Assembly: GCA_002256205.1 (NCBI GenBank)
Contig: NKIW01000001.1
Coordinates: forward strand, 62,001 to 126,000
From: Rhizobiales bacterium PAR1
GTDB taxonomy: Bacteria > Pseudomonadota > Alphaproteobacteria > Rhizobiales > Beijerinckiaceae
Length of the DNA stretch: 64,000 nucleotides
Reading direction: 5' to 3'
Of the stretch, positions 8,721-24,494 are shown in pieces (position 1 is the stretch's first letter; the number at the start of each line of letters is the position of its first letter). The notes below the pieces were generated by a model that was not told where the DNA came from, made no database searches, and worked only from the letters and a program-made list of their open reading frames with translations. A program made the translations under genes and the position numbers.

Positions 8721-9599
8721 ATGAATTCATGCGCGCCATCCCCCGCACCGGACCTTGACCAGGCGTTTGGCGAATGCCTTAAACACGTCCGTGCTCTGGA
8801 CCCGGATCGATATTACGCCTGCCTTTTCGCCCCAAAAGCCAGTCAGGCAGCGCTATTCGCGCTCTATGCCTTCAACGCCGAAATCGCCCGGATCCGCGAT
8901 CTGGTATCCGACCCCATGCCGGGCGAAATCCGGCATCAGTGGTGGCGGGAAGCACTTTCCTGCCCATCCGTCGATACCGAACGGCAAAACCCGGTCGCGA
9001 CCGCGCTACTCGCGACACTGAAACGCTTTCATCTGCCGCCCGAACCGCTGCTCGCGCTGATCGAGGCCCGCAGCTTCGACCTTTACGATGATCCGATGCC
9101 GACGTGGCTCGATCTTGAAGGCTATTGCGGCGAAACCTCCTCGGCACTCATCCGCCTCGCGAGCCTTATCCTCGCGGATGGTGAAGAGGCCGGCTCGGCA
9201 GACCTTTGTGGTTACGCGGGTGTCGCCTACGCCATGACCGGGCTGTTGCGCGCCTTTCCGATCCACGCGCGGCGACGCCAGTGCTTTGTACCGCACGAGA
9301 CGCTGATCGCCTGCGGGGTCTCGCTCGATGACATCTTCGAAGGCAAGGACAGCGACGGCCTGCGTGCCGCATTGGCCATGATGCGCCAGCGCGCCGAGGG
9401 CCATCTCGAGACATTGCGCCAACGGATCGGCGAGCTCGACCGCCGTATCCGGCCCGCCTTCTATCCCGTCAGTCTTGTGCAGCCCTATCTCGATGCCATG
9501 GCACGACCGGATTATCGCCCGTTCGAGACGCGGGTTGATCTCTCGCCGATGCGCAAGCTCTGGCGCATCGGTCGCAACGCCTGGCGTGCGCGCGCCTGA
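8721..9599 (+). CDS. Squalene/phytoene synthase family protein, NDUFAF6-like
   Basis: A protein of about 292 residues starting at ATG 8721. It has the all-helical trans-isoprenyl synthase fold pattern (YYACLFAPKASQAALFALYA, then RHQWWREAL), but neither aspartate-rich motif of true phytoene or squalene synthases is intact: the first reads FNAEIARIRD and the second region reads GVAYAMTGLLRAFPIHARRR. That second segment closely resembles the mitochondrial complex I assembly factor NDUFAF6. Prenyl transferase activity is therefore unlikely. The neighbouring NDUFAF3-superfamily gene fits an assembly-factor role. Confidence 0.8.
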   Translation: MNSCAPSPAPDLDQAFGECLKHVRALDPDRYYACLFAPKASQAALFALYAFNAEIARIRDLVSDPMPGEIRHQWWREALSCPSVDTERQNPVATALLATLKRFHLPPEPLLALIEARSFDLYDDPMPTWLDLEGYCGETSSALIRLASLILADGEEAGSADLCGYAGVAYAMTGLLRAFPIHARRRQCFVPHETLIACGVSLDDIFEGKDSDGLRAALAMMRQRAEGHLETLRQRIGELDRRIRPAFYPVSLVQPYLDAMARPDYRPFETRVDLSPMRKLWRIGRNAWRARA

Positions 9600-9608
9600 A
9601 CGCTAGGA

Positions 9609-9695
9609 CATTTTCCGATGAAGCGGATGCCGGTTCATCGAAAAAAATGCGATAAAACAAAAAGATAGAACAATCGATCTGATTTGGTCAGATCG
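9609..9695. repeat. Intergenic palindromic repeat, rhizobial style
   Basis: Two inverted repeats fill the gap between two convergent genes: CATTTTCCGATGAA/TTCATCGAAAAAAATG (9609-9649) and CGATCTGA-TTTGG-TCAGATCG (9675-9695), joined by GATAAAACAAAAAGATAG. Similar dispersed intergenic palindromes are familiar in Hyphomicrobiales genomes; only one copy was seen in this window. It may also act as a bidirectional terminator. Confidence 0.6.
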
Positions 9696-9701
9696 GCTAT
9701 T

Positions 9702-11141
9702 CTAGTCCGAATCGAGCATCCCGAGCCCGGCAGTTCCAAGCCCATGCGCTGCACGCCATTCCGCCATCGCGGCTTTGGCCCGTGCCGTGATCATCCGCTT
9801 TTTCGCCGCCGCCTTGTCCTTGCCCTTGAGGCGCTTGCCTGCTTCATCGCGGGGTGCCGCTTCAAAGGTCGGGAACAGGCCGAAATTGACGTTCATCGGC
9901 TGATACGATTTCGGCCCGCCATCGATGGTTTCGATGTGTCCGCCGGTGATATGGTTGAGCAGCGCGCCGAGCGCGGTTTCCGCCGGTGGCGTGGTGATCT
10001 CCTGCCCCAGCCGTTCAGCGCGGGCAAAGAGTCCGGCAATCAACCCGATAGCGGCGCTTTCGACATAGCCCTCGCACCCCGTGATCTGGCCGGCGAAGCG
10101 CAGACGCGGCTGCGCTTTCAGCCGCAGGCGGGTATCCAGCACACGCGGCGAGTTGAGATACGTGTTGCGGTGAATGCCGCCGAGGCGTGCGAATTCGGCC
10201 CCTTCAAGCCCCGGAATCATCCGGAAGATCTCAGCCTGCGCGCCATACTTCAGCTTCGTCTGGAAACCGACCATGTTGTAGAGGGTGCCGAGCTTGTTAT
10301 CCTGCCGGAGCTGGACAATTGCATAGGCTTTCACGGTCGGGTTGTGCGGGTTAGTCAGGCCGATCGGCTTCATCGGGCCGTAACGCAAGGTCTCGGGGCC
10401 GCGCTCGGCCATCACCTCGATCGGCAGGCAGCCGTCGAAATAGGGCGTACCTTCCCATTCGCGGAACTCGGTCTTGTCACCGGCGATAAGCGCCGCAACG
10501 AAGGCCTCGTATTGCGCCTTGTCCATCGGGCAGTTGATGTAATCCGCGCCGGTGCCGCCGGGCCCGGCCTTGTCGTAGCGCGACTGAAACCACGCGACAT
10601 CCATATTGATCGACTCGCGATGGACAATCGGCGCGATGGCATCAAAAAATGCGAGTGATTCCTCGCCCGTGACGCCACGAATGCCCTCTGCCAAGGCCGG
10701 CGACGTGAGCGGACCTGTGGCGATGATCACGCTATCCCACTCGGCTGGAGGAAGCCCTGCGAGTTCGCCCCGCTCCAGCGTGATCAGCGGATGCGCTGCG
10801 AGCTCCGCCGAAACATCCGCCGAAAACGCATCACGATCCACCGCCAGCGCCGACCCCGCCGGCACCTGATGCCGGTCCGCCGCGCGCATGATGAGCGAGC
10901 CAAGCCCACGCATCTCGTGATGGATGAGCCCGACGGCATTCATATCCGAATCATCCGAGCGGAAAGAGTTCGAGCAGACCAGCTCGGCATAGCCTTCGCT
11001 CTTGTGCGCCTCGGTCATCCGCACGGGACGCATTTCATGCAGGACCACGGGGACGCCAGCAGAGGCGATTTGCCAAGCGGCCTCGCTGCCGGCAAGGCCA
11101 CCACCAATGATGTGAACGGGAGAGGGAGATGTTGTTGTCAT
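9702..11141 (-). CDS. trmFO: Methylenetetrahydrofolate-tRNA-(uracil-5-)-methyltransferase TrmFO
   Basis: A flavoprotein of about 479 residues that makes the ribothymidine at position 54 of tRNA using 5,10-methylene-THF. It opens with the dinucleotide-binding motif [14 protein letters not shown] and contains [16 protein letters not shown] and the [20 protein letters not shown] block, all characteristic of TrmFO. The start [14 protein letters not shown] at 11141 is chosen because the FAD motif should be near the N-terminus; the ORF-track start is 24 codons longer. The C-terminus carries a Lys/Ala-rich extension. Confidence 0.95.
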   Translation of the reverse strand: MTTTSPSPVHIIGGGLAGSEAAWQIASAGVPVVLHEMRPVRMTEAHKSEGYAELVCSNSFRSDDSDMNAVGLIHHEMRGLGSLIMRAADRHQVPAGSALAVDRDAFSADVSAELAAHPLITLERGELAGLPPAEWDSVIIATGPLTSPALAEGIRGVTGEESLAFFDAIAPIVHRESINMDVAWFQSRYDKAGPGGTGADYINCPMDKAQYEAFVAALIAGDKTEFREWEGTPYFDGCLPIEVMAERGPETLRYGPMKPIGLTNPHNPTVKAYAIVQLRQDNKLGTLYNMVGFQTKLKYGAQAEIFRMIPGLEGAEFARLGGIHRNTYLNSPRVLDTRLRLKAQPRLRFAGQITGCEGYVESAAIGLIAGLFARAERLGQEITTPPAETALGALLNHITGGHIETIDGGPKSYQPMNVNFGLFPTFEAAPRDEAGKRLKGKDKAAAKKRMITARAKAAMAEWRAAHGLGTAGLGMLDSD

Positions 11142-11186
11142 GCCGGCTGAATAGCGCAACTCATCCGCGCGCGCGAGGCTTACAAC

Positions 11187-11212
11187 AAAAAAAGGCCCGC
11201 CGAGGCGGGCCA
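11187..11212 (-). terminator. Rho-independent terminator of the DUF1127 gene
   Basis: On the minus strand GGCCCGC-CTC-GCGGGCC is followed by seven T residues. It lies between the DUF1127 gene and trmFO, so it should end the short DUF1127 transcript before trmFO. Confidence 0.85.
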
Positions 11213-11288
11213 TTCGTGCGAAGCGGTGAGGGAGAGCACCGCTTCGCGTCAGGAACTCGAAAGTTCCGGAAAATCAGATGCGGGAAGA

Positions 11289-11444
11289 TCAGGCGTTGAC
11301 CGCGTGACGGGCCGCTTCTTCGATCGAACCGCGGTTCAGGCCGATATCGGCGAGTTCGCGGTCCGAAAGCTGCGAGAGGATCTCGATGTTGCGGCGATAG
11401 CGAAGCCAGGACTGGATGCGGGCGAGGATGTGGGTGAGGATCAT
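11289..11444 (-). CDS. DUF1127 small protein
   Basis: A 51-residue protein starting MILTHILARIQSWLRYRR, with the DUF1127 signature LSDRELADIGLNRGSI near its C-terminus. Small DUF1127 proteins are widespread in alphaproteobacteria; in some species members bind RNA or affect phosphate and carbon metabolism, but the role of this one is unknown. The ORF-track start is 15 codons longer and is rejected because family members begin near the chosen ATG. It has its own terminator. Confidence 0.88.
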   Translation of the reverse strand: MILTHILARIQSWLRYRRNIEILSQLSDRELADIGLNRGSIEEAARHAVNA

Positions 11445-11650
11445 GGTCGTTCTCCGAAAGTGAATTGGGTCGCTGCTCGAAACCGGCATGTCCCGCGAGG
11501 GACGCTGTCTTTCTCTTCAGCACAGGTGCTCTTGTGCAGTGCAATAAAGGCAAAGTCTAGGCAGACCTTCAGCTTAAGCGGCCTTCTGATCTGCGCATTA
11601 CGCATGGCTCATTGACCAAATATTAAGGTTCGGAGAGGCTTGGTCGGTTT

Positions 11651-12277
11651 TCAGGCTGGCGGAATGAAGACCTGCGAGATCGTTTTGAAGACCGGGAGGG
11701 CTTCTGTACGGGCAAAATGCGCCGATAACGCCGGATTTCGCGCCAAATCGATCATCCCCGGATGCACATCGGTCAGAAATCGCAGCATCACCCCGACGGC
11801 AATGTCGGCGTGCCCAATTTTTGAGCCGAACCAGAAGGGCGTCACAATCGCAGCGCGGGCCTTTTCGAGTTCGGCGATGGCACCGCGAATCTGGACACGG
11901 CAACGATCCACCCAGAGGTCCGACACTTGCTCATGCATCCGCTGCTCGTAAAAAAGGCTGACAACCTTGTCGCAAATGCCAGTCGCGAGCGCAGCGATCT
12001 TGATCGCACGATGCCGCATCGGCTCATCGCGCGGAAACATCACGCGCTCCGGCGGTGCAAGGCTATCGATGTAGTCCAGCATGGCATGGCTCTCGATCAG
12101 AACCTCGCCATCATCCAGCACCAGCGTCGGCACGCGGGTGAGCGGATTATAGGCCCGGATCTTGTCCGCATCGCCAAAGGAAGACCACGGCTCGTGTCGG
12201 AACGGCAGGCCATACAGTGTCAGGGCGATCCCGACGCGGCGGACGAACGGCGAATCATACTGGCCAATGAGAATCAT
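11651..12277 (-). CDS. Glutathione S-transferase family protein
   Basis: A protein of about 208 residues with an N-terminal thioredoxin-like domain (MILIGQYDSPFVRRVGIALT, then NPLTRVPTLVLDDGEVLIES with the cis-proline and ES glutathione contacts) and a helical C-terminal domain. The catalytic residue is probably the N-terminal Tyr or Ser (QYDSPFVRR). Substrates cannot be inferred. It sits downstream of uvrA on the same strand, but the 56-base gap leaves co-transcription uncertain. The start chosen removes 11 residues from the ORF-track version. Confidence 0.88.
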   Translation of the reverse strand: MILIGQYDSPFVRRVGIALTLYGLPFRHEPWSSFGDADKIRAYNPLTRVPTLVLDDGEVLIESHAMLDYIDSLAPPERVMFPRDEPMRHRAIKIAALATGICDKVVSLFYEQRMHEQVSDLWVDRCRVQIRGAIAELEKARAAIVTPFWFGSKIGHADIAVGVMLRFLTDVHPGMIDLARNPALSAHFARTEALPVFKTISQVFIPPA

Positions 12278-12333
12278 GCTGATGCTCCTGCAATGATCCC
12301 CTCCGGCCAAAATCTCCCGGCAAAAGGATCGTT

Positions 12334-15273
<2,940 letters not shown>

Positions 15274-15409
15274 GGCTATCCGGCAGAGGTTCGGGGAAAA
15301 GGAAATCCCTCTTAAACTAGGTCAGCGGATGCGACTCTTCAATCCAGCGAGCAAATTCCGCCGTTCGAATCGTGCCGGATCAGCATGCACGATTCCGGCA
15401 GATCAACAA

Positions 15410-15424
15410 GAACAAAAAAGGAAC
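15410..15424 (-). promoter_or_regulatory. LexA (SOS) box upstream of uvrA
   Basis: The minus strand reads GTTCCTTTTTTGTTC, a perfect match to the alphaproteobacterial LexA operator GTTC-N7-GTTC. It lies 137 bases before the uvrA start, in the gap between uvrA and a small secreted-protein gene. lexA itself is in this window and carries the same type of site. Confidence 0.85.
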
Positions 15425-15445
15425 GAAAAGGCTGTGAGGTGGCAC

Positions 15446-15742
15446 TTACTGATTGTCGCCCTCGATCTGACTGCAAAGAGCCCCGACGATGCACTGGGGA
15501 TTGTCGCGGGAAGGGCCCATAAATGGGCGAGCCACTTCCGTTCGCATGCAGTAGCCGCCGTCGCGCACCACACGTTCATAGGTTTCAGGGCCGGTCGAGA
15601 AAATCACGACGCCTTGCGCCTCCAGAAACGCCGTCGCCGCCGAGCAGGTCATGCTCGCCAGAGGCACGCGCGTCTGGGCATCTGCCAGCGTTGGGAACAG
15701 AGAAGCGGCAGCAAGGGCCAGAACCGTGGCGCGGATCGTCAT
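15446..15742 (-). CDS. Small secreted hypothetical protein
   Basis: A protein of about 98 residues with a clear signal peptide ([23 protein letters not shown], cleavage expected after ADA). The mature part is about 75 residues with four cysteines ([22 protein letters not shown]), which suggests disulfide bonds in the periplasm. I do not recognise the family. ATG at 15742 is preceded by GGAGGA on the minus strand, which supports this start over the longer ORF-track version. It lies upstream of uvrA on the same strand, with the LexA box between them. Confidence 0.7.
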   Translation of the reverse strand: MTIRATVLALAAASLFPTLADAQTRVPLASMTCSAATAFLEAQGVVIFSTGPETYERVVRDGGYCMRTEVARPFMGPSRDNPQCIVGALCSQIEGDNQ

Positions 15743-15944
15743 GAAAAGTCCTCCGGTGCGTCTTCCTGGGAGATACAGGTCATGGTCTCGCAAATGTCGA
15801 CGGCAAAGACAATCCACAGTCATGGATAGGCGCGGAATTCACGCGCCGACGAGTTGTGGACAAGCCGAACCGGCGCTGTCCGCCGCCCGCATCGCGCATT
15901 ATGGTGCGCCGCTTGAGAAGTGAGAAACGGACGGAGCGAGAGCG

Positions 15945-16493
15945 ATGGCAGGCAGCGTCAACAAGGTCATTCTGGTCGGCAATCTGGGGCGCGACCCCGA
16001 GACGCGGCGCCTTGGCAACGGCGATCCGGTCGTCAACCTGCGCATCGCCACCTCCGAATCGTGGCGCGACAAGGCCACTGGCGAGCGCAAAGAAAAGACC
16101 GAGTGGCATTCGGTGGTGATTTTCAACGAAAACCTCGCCAAGGTCGCGGAGCAGTACCTGCGCAAGGGCTCCAAGATCTACGTCGAGGGCCAGCTCCAGA
16201 CCCGCGAGTGGCAGGATAAGGACGGCCAGAAGCGCTATTCGACAGAAATCGTGCTCCAGCGCTTCCGTGGCGAATTGACCATCCTCGATGGTCGTGACAG
16301 CGGCGGTGGCGGTGGCCGCGAAGTCGATGACCAGAGCGGCGGTAGCTTCGGCGGTGGCGGTGGTGGCGGTCGCAGCAGCGGCGGCGGAAACTTCGGCGGC
16401 GGCGGCGGTGGCGGCGGTGGCGGCGGTGGTAGCCGTCCGGCCGGTGGCGGCGGCGGCCGCCCGGCGGATCTCGACGACGATATTCCGTTCTAA
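15945..16493 (+). CDS. ssb: Single-stranded DNA-binding protein
   Basis: A 182-residue SSB. The N-terminal OB fold is standard ([19 protein letters not shown], then [20 protein letters not shown] and [18 protein letters not shown]), followed by a glycine-rich linker with long glycine runs and the acidic C-terminal tip DLDDDIPF that recruits repair and replication partners. It is transcribed divergently from the uvrA side. A strong terminator follows 30 bases after the stop. Confidence 0.97.
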   Translation: MAGSVNKVILVGNLGRDPETRRLGNGDPVVNLRIATSESWRDKATGERKEKTEWHSVVIFNENLAKVAEQYLRKGSKIYVEGQLQTREWQDKDGQKRYSTEIVLQRFRGELTILDGRDSGGGGGREVDDQSGGSFGGGGGGGRSSGGGNFGGGGGGGGGGGGSRPAGGGGGRPADLDDDIPF

Positions 16494-16522
16494 GACCCTT
16501 CCGAAAACACTGGAATGAGCAA

Positions 16523-16550
16523 CGCCCGGCCTACAGAGCCGGGCGTTTTC
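16523..16550 (+). terminator. Rho-independent terminator after ssb
   Basis: CGCCCGGC, a CTACAGA loop, GCCGGGCG and TTTTC. The T-tract is followed by a partial tandem repeat of about 20 bases (CGGGCGTTTTCATGTGGATC / CGGGTGTTTTCATATGGATC), so the terminator's 3' side has been imperfectly duplicated. Confidence 0.88.
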
Positions 16551-16909
16551 ATGTGGATCCGGGTGTTTTCATATGGATCAAAGGCGGGCTGGCGGAACGC
16601 CCGATACACAGGCTCATGATGGCGGTTCCCGATGGGGACCGCCGGAGAGACCGGCAAGGCGTCAGGCGAGCGCCGCGCCTAGCATGGCCAGAAGAGCAAA
16701 AGTGAGGGTGAAAGGGGGATTCGGTGTCTCTGTCATCGAAGACTCGCAGAAAAAGCTGCACCACAAAGGATTGGGATAGCGTGAAACTACGCGGGAAATT
16801 TAGAAAATCCTTCCCCTAAAGACAATCAGCGTTGACGGGATGGGAAGATAATTCCAATTTATCGAGCAAGGACAAAGCCCTGATGCGGGCGTCACAGGCG
16901 GGGACGAAA
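16551..16909. other. Intergenic region between ssb and Lrp gene
   Basis: About 360 bases without a convincing gene. Small ORFs on both strands (16573..16779, 16549..16764) have no family features or plausible ribosome-binding sites. It should contain the promoter of the Lrp/AsnC regulator; an AT-rich stretch around 16795-16815 is a possible place, but no promoter could be assigned with confidence. Confidence 0.4.
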
Positions 16910-17404
16910 ATGGATTCTTTTGATCGGGCCATCCTCACCCTCATTCAGGCCGATGGCTCGCTGCCCCTGAATGAAATCGCCTCCCGAGTCGGTCTGTCGC
17001 CCACGCCGTGCTGGAACCGCATCCGCAAAATGGAGGAGAGCGGCATCATCGCCAAGCGCGTCGCGCTGCTCGATGCGGCGAAACTCGCGCTCGGCGTGAC
17101 CATCTATGTCTCGATTGAAACCTCGGATCATTCCGAGGGCTGGCTCGCGCGCTTCGCCGATGCCGTGCGCGATATGCCGGAAGTGGTGGATGTCTACCGC
17201 ATGTCCGGCGATGTCGATTACATGATGCGCGTCGTGGTTCCGGGCATTGATGCCTATGACGATTTCTATCGCCGGTTGATCAAGGCCGTGCCGCTGAAAA
17301 ACGTCACCTCTCGCTTCGCGATGGAGAAGATCAAGGCGACCACCGCCTTGCCGCTGGAGCAATCGCCGGTTTTTAAGGCGCGCAAAAAGACGCTGAAGGC
17401 TTAA
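16910..17404 (+). CDS. Lrp/AsnC family transcriptional regulator
   Basis: A protein of about 164 residues starting MDSFDRAILTLIQADGSLP. The N-terminal winged helix-turn-helix (LNEIASRVGLSPTPCWNRIRKMEE, about residues 18-45) and the C-terminal RAM domain (VVDVYRMSGDVDYMMRVVV) are both clear. Such regulators sense amino acids; its targets are not evident from the neighbourhood. Start at 16910 gives the usual family N-terminus; the longer ORF adds 26 residues of no recognisable character. Its stop codon overlaps the stop of the convergent GNAT gene. Confidence 0.93.
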   Translation: MDSFDRAILTLIQADGSLPLNEIASRVGLSPTPCWNRIRKMEESGIIAKRVALLDAAKLALGVTIYVSIETSDHSEGWLARFADAVRDMPEVVDVYRMSGDVDYMMRVVVPGIDAYDDFYRRLIKAVPLKNVTSRFAMEKIKATTALPLEQSPVFKARKKTLKA

Positions 17405-17955
17405 GCTGCTGCGACCATCGGGGGTCGGAACAACAGGCGCATCGGCCCGCCGCGATAGGCGATCTCGCCAGATGCGACGAAACCCGTCGCTTCAGCAAGG
17501 CGGATTGAGGGCGTGTTTTCCGGGTTGATAATGCAGGCAAAACGCGGCGCCACAATATGCGCATCGCCCCAGGCCAGCGCGGCATCGAGCGCCTCGCGCG
17601 CCAAGCCTTTGCCATGAAATTCGGGCCGCAAGACCCAACCCACCTCCGGTTCGCCCGAGAACGAAGGCTCGGAGTGGCGATGCAACTCGTGAAACCCGAC
17701 ATCGCCGACAAAAGCGCCGGTTTCGCGATATTCCACGCGCCAGAAGCCATATCCCAGCAGCGCCCAGCCGCCTGCATAGCGCAGCAGGCGCATCCAGACT
17801 TCCTCCTCGATGAAGGGCTTGCCCCCGAGATGACGGACAACAACAGGATCGCCCCAAAGCGCGAGCGAATCGGCGAGGTGTTCGGCGGCATGACCGCGCA
17901 GGATAAGGCGCGGTGTTTCAAGAACGGGGGCAGGGAACATCGGGTGATCCGTCAC
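17401..17955 (-). CDS. GNAT family N-acetyltransferase (RimJ/RimL type)
   Basis: A 184-residue acetyltransferase. It begins with the RimJ-like segment LETPRLILRGH and contains the acetyl-CoA loop region EVGWVLRPEFHGKGLAREAL (Gly-x-Gly after FH) and the C-terminal NTPSIRLAEATGFV. The substrate may be a protein N-terminus or a small molecule; it cannot be told. GTG at 17955 overlaps the marC stop (GTGA), so it is translationally coupled to marC. An internal ATG at 17940 is an alternative start. Confidence 0.88.
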   Translation of the reverse strand: MTDHPMFPAPVLETPRLILRGHAAEHLADSLALWGDPVVVRHLGGKPFIEEEVWMRLLRYAGGWALLGYGFWRVEYRETGAFVGDVGFHELHRHSEPSFSGEPEVGWVLRPEFHGKGLAREALDAALAWGDAHIVAPRFACIINPENTPSIRLAEATGFVASGEIAYRGGPMRLLFRPPMVAAA

Positions 17956-18587
17956 ATCACGGCTTTGATGCCGTCAATCACAAACTGCACCGCCAGCGCG
18001 GCGAGCAACACGCCGAGGAGGCGGGTCAACACGAGATTACCCGTCACGCCGAGCAATTTCGAGAGGCGATCCGCCACCAGAAACACCGCGAAACACGAGA
18101 CCGAAACCAGCGCGATCACCGCAACCAGTGCGCCGAGCCGTATCGTCTCGCCCTGTGCCGAACCGGCGAGCAGCATCGTCGCGGTAATCGTGCCCGGTCC
18201 GGCCATCAGCGGAATCGCCAGCGGGAAGGCGGCAACGTTGCGGATGTGATCCTCGTCGATTGCGGTCCGCGCGACATTGGTTTTCCGTCGTGCGCGCAGC
18301 TCGAAAATCATCTCGAAGGCGATCCAGAACAGCAGGAGACCACCCGCGATCCGGAACGCCGGAAACCCGATCCCCAGCGCGCCGAGCACCGGTTGCCCGA
18401 AAAATGCAAAGCCGAGCATGATCAAGCCGGCGATAAGTGTGGCACGCAGGGCGACCGAGCGGCGCTCCGGCGCGGTCATGCCGAGCGTCAAACTCAGGAA
18501 AATGGGCGCCAGCCCCGGCGGATCGACCGTGACCATTAACGTGGTCAGGGCAGAGAGAAAATACTCGAGCGCGGCGGCAGAAATCAT
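17952..18587 (-). CDS. MarC family integral membrane protein
   Basis: A protein of about 211 residues with six predicted transmembrane helices and the MarC (UPF0056) motifs VTVDPPGLAPIFLSLT in the first loop and AFPLAIPLMAGPGTI in the middle, followed by LTRLLGVLLAALAVQFV. The family is widespread but its transport substrate is unknown; an earlier link to multiple antibiotic resistance is not supported. The start MISAAALEYF removes a 12-residue non-membrane extension from the ORF track. Confidence 0.93.
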   Translation of the reverse strand: MISAAALEYFLSALTTLMVTVDPPGLAPIFLSLTLGMTAPERRSVALRATLIAGLIMLGFAFFGQPVLGALGIGFPAFRIAGGLLLFWIAFEMIFELRARRKTNVARTAIDEDHIRNVAAFPLAIPLMAGPGTITATMLLAGSAQGETIRLGALVAVIALVSVSCFAVFLVADRLSKLLGVTGNLVLTRLLGVLLAALAVQFVIDGIKAVM

Positions 18588-18693
18588 CGGGCGTGCTCCG
18601 GCGCGAGGCTTGCCTCGTCGCATCGATCAATGTTAATGACACTTACATCGCGAAGTCGTCGTGGCGCGGAAAAACCATGACGTGAGGAAAGTC

Positions 18694-19098
18694 ATGACTC
18701 TCGCTCCCTTTTACGCGGCCCCCGTGTTTATCAAAGTACATATTATCGCTGCGCTTACGGTTGCGAGCCTCACGCCGCTCCAGTTCTGGGGATTTCGCAA
18801 GGGCAGCCTGCCGCATCGCGCCTCCGGCTACCTCTGGCTGGGGGCGATGCTGGTGGTGGCGATTTCATCTTTCTGGATTCGGGCGTCGGGGCTTGAGCCG
18901 CGACTTGGCCCATTCAGTTTCATTCATCTTCTGTCCGTGCTGGCGCTGTTCTCCATCTACACCGCCATCCGCCATGCACGGGCAGGGAATATCATCGGCC
19001 ATCGCAAGACTTTGATCGCGCTTTCAATCGGCTTCTGGATCGCAGGGGTGTTGACCTTCACGCCGGACCGCATCATGGGGCAGATAATCGGTCTCTGA
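18694..19098 (+). CDS. DUF2306 family membrane protein
   Basis: A protein of about 134 residues with four predicted transmembrane helices and conserved histidines (KVHIIAALTVAS, SFIHLLSVLAL, GHRKTL). This resembles the DUF2306 family of predicted four-helix membrane proteins, whose role is unknown; the paired histidines could bind haem, which is only an inference. ATG at 18694 is preceded by GAGGAAA, so it is preferred over the upstream GTG. It is divergent from marC. Confidence 0.78.
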   Translation: MTLAPFYAAPVFIKVHIIAALTVASLTPLQFWGFRKGSLPHRASGYLWLGAMLVVAISSFWIRASGLEPRLGPFSFIHLLSVLALFSIYTAIRHARAGNIIGHRKTLIALSIGFWIAGVLTFTPDRIMGQIIGL

Positions 19099-19246
19099 GC
19101 CCGACTTATCCCCATCCGGCATTCGCTTCTCGCCCCGGAATCGCCTAGAACCCGGAGCAGGGGTGTGAATTCAGAGTCGCGCCCGCTCGCGCGTTGCGCT
19201 CCGGCCGTGCGCGGTCCTGTCGAATAGACTTAACCAGGGTTCATCC

Positions 19247-22006
<2,760 letters not shown>

Positions 22007-22028
22007 GCATTGCAAAAGGATAGATTTG

Positions 22029-22226
22029 ATGTTTGAGATCGGAAAGAGATATCAATTCAATATGGTTAGCTATGATCCTACTGGCCCCGGGGGAACGCAA
22101 ACCTTCAATGCGATTATTTCTGAGGTTCATCTTCCACTTATCAAAATTCAAAAGATGGACGGCCCAGAGATCATCAACACCCAATCAAGTTATTTTATTA
22201 GCGCTGAGCTTTCAAAATACCAGTAG
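22029..22226 (+). CDS. Small hypothetical protein
   Basis: A 65-residue protein beginning MFEIGKRYQFNMVSYDP, about 20 bases after gyrA. Alternating hydrophobic residues (FNAIISEVHLPLIKIQKM) suggest a small beta-barrel, perhaps SH3-like. I do not recognise a family. Its base composition is visibly poorer in GC than gyrA. The ORF-track start at 21996 overlaps gyrA and is not preferred. It may share the gyrA transcript; expression has not been shown. Confidence 0.5.
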   Translation: MFEIGKRYQFNMVSYDPTGPGGTQTFNAIISEVHLPLIKIQKMDGPEIINTQSSYFISAELSKYQ

Positions 22227-22259
22227 CAGAGCAAGACTACAGAATAGCAGCATAGCTGC

Positions 22260-22358
22260 TGTCATTCCCGACGCGGCAAAGCCGCGAGCGGAAATCCATC
22301 TTCTTCCCAGCTTCAGGGCTGGATTCCCGCTCCTCGCTCTGCTCGGTCGGGAATGACA
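22260..22358. repeat. MITE-like inverted-repeat element
   Basis: A 99-base element with perfect 13-base terminal inverted repeats (TGTCATTCCCGAC / GTCGGGAATGACA) and internal complementary arms (GCGGAAATCCA / TGGATTCCCGC). It lies between the small gene after gyrA and the thiC riboswitch. Such palindromic elements are non-coding and usually dispersed; no second copy was seen here. Confidence 0.7.
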
Positions 22359-22404
22359 CCGCCCCCCTTGCCCTCCACCAAAATCGGTCTAACGTAACGG
22401 CTTA

Positions 22405-24426
<2,022 letters not shown>

Positions 24427-24494
24427 CCCAAACGACGCGCTGGCCATGCGCTCAAAAATAGGGCATGGCCAGCCGGATGGGTGAGGGACTCTCG

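Noticed and set aside
8721-9599. Carotenoid or hopanoid biosynthesis enzyme
   Set aside because: Both aspartate-rich motifs needed for prenyl diphosphate chemistry are missing and no terpenoid genes are adjacent.
9684-10658. 324-codon plus-strand ORF opposite trmFO
   Set aside because: Entirely antisense to trmFO, which has strong family motifs; no motif in the shadow.
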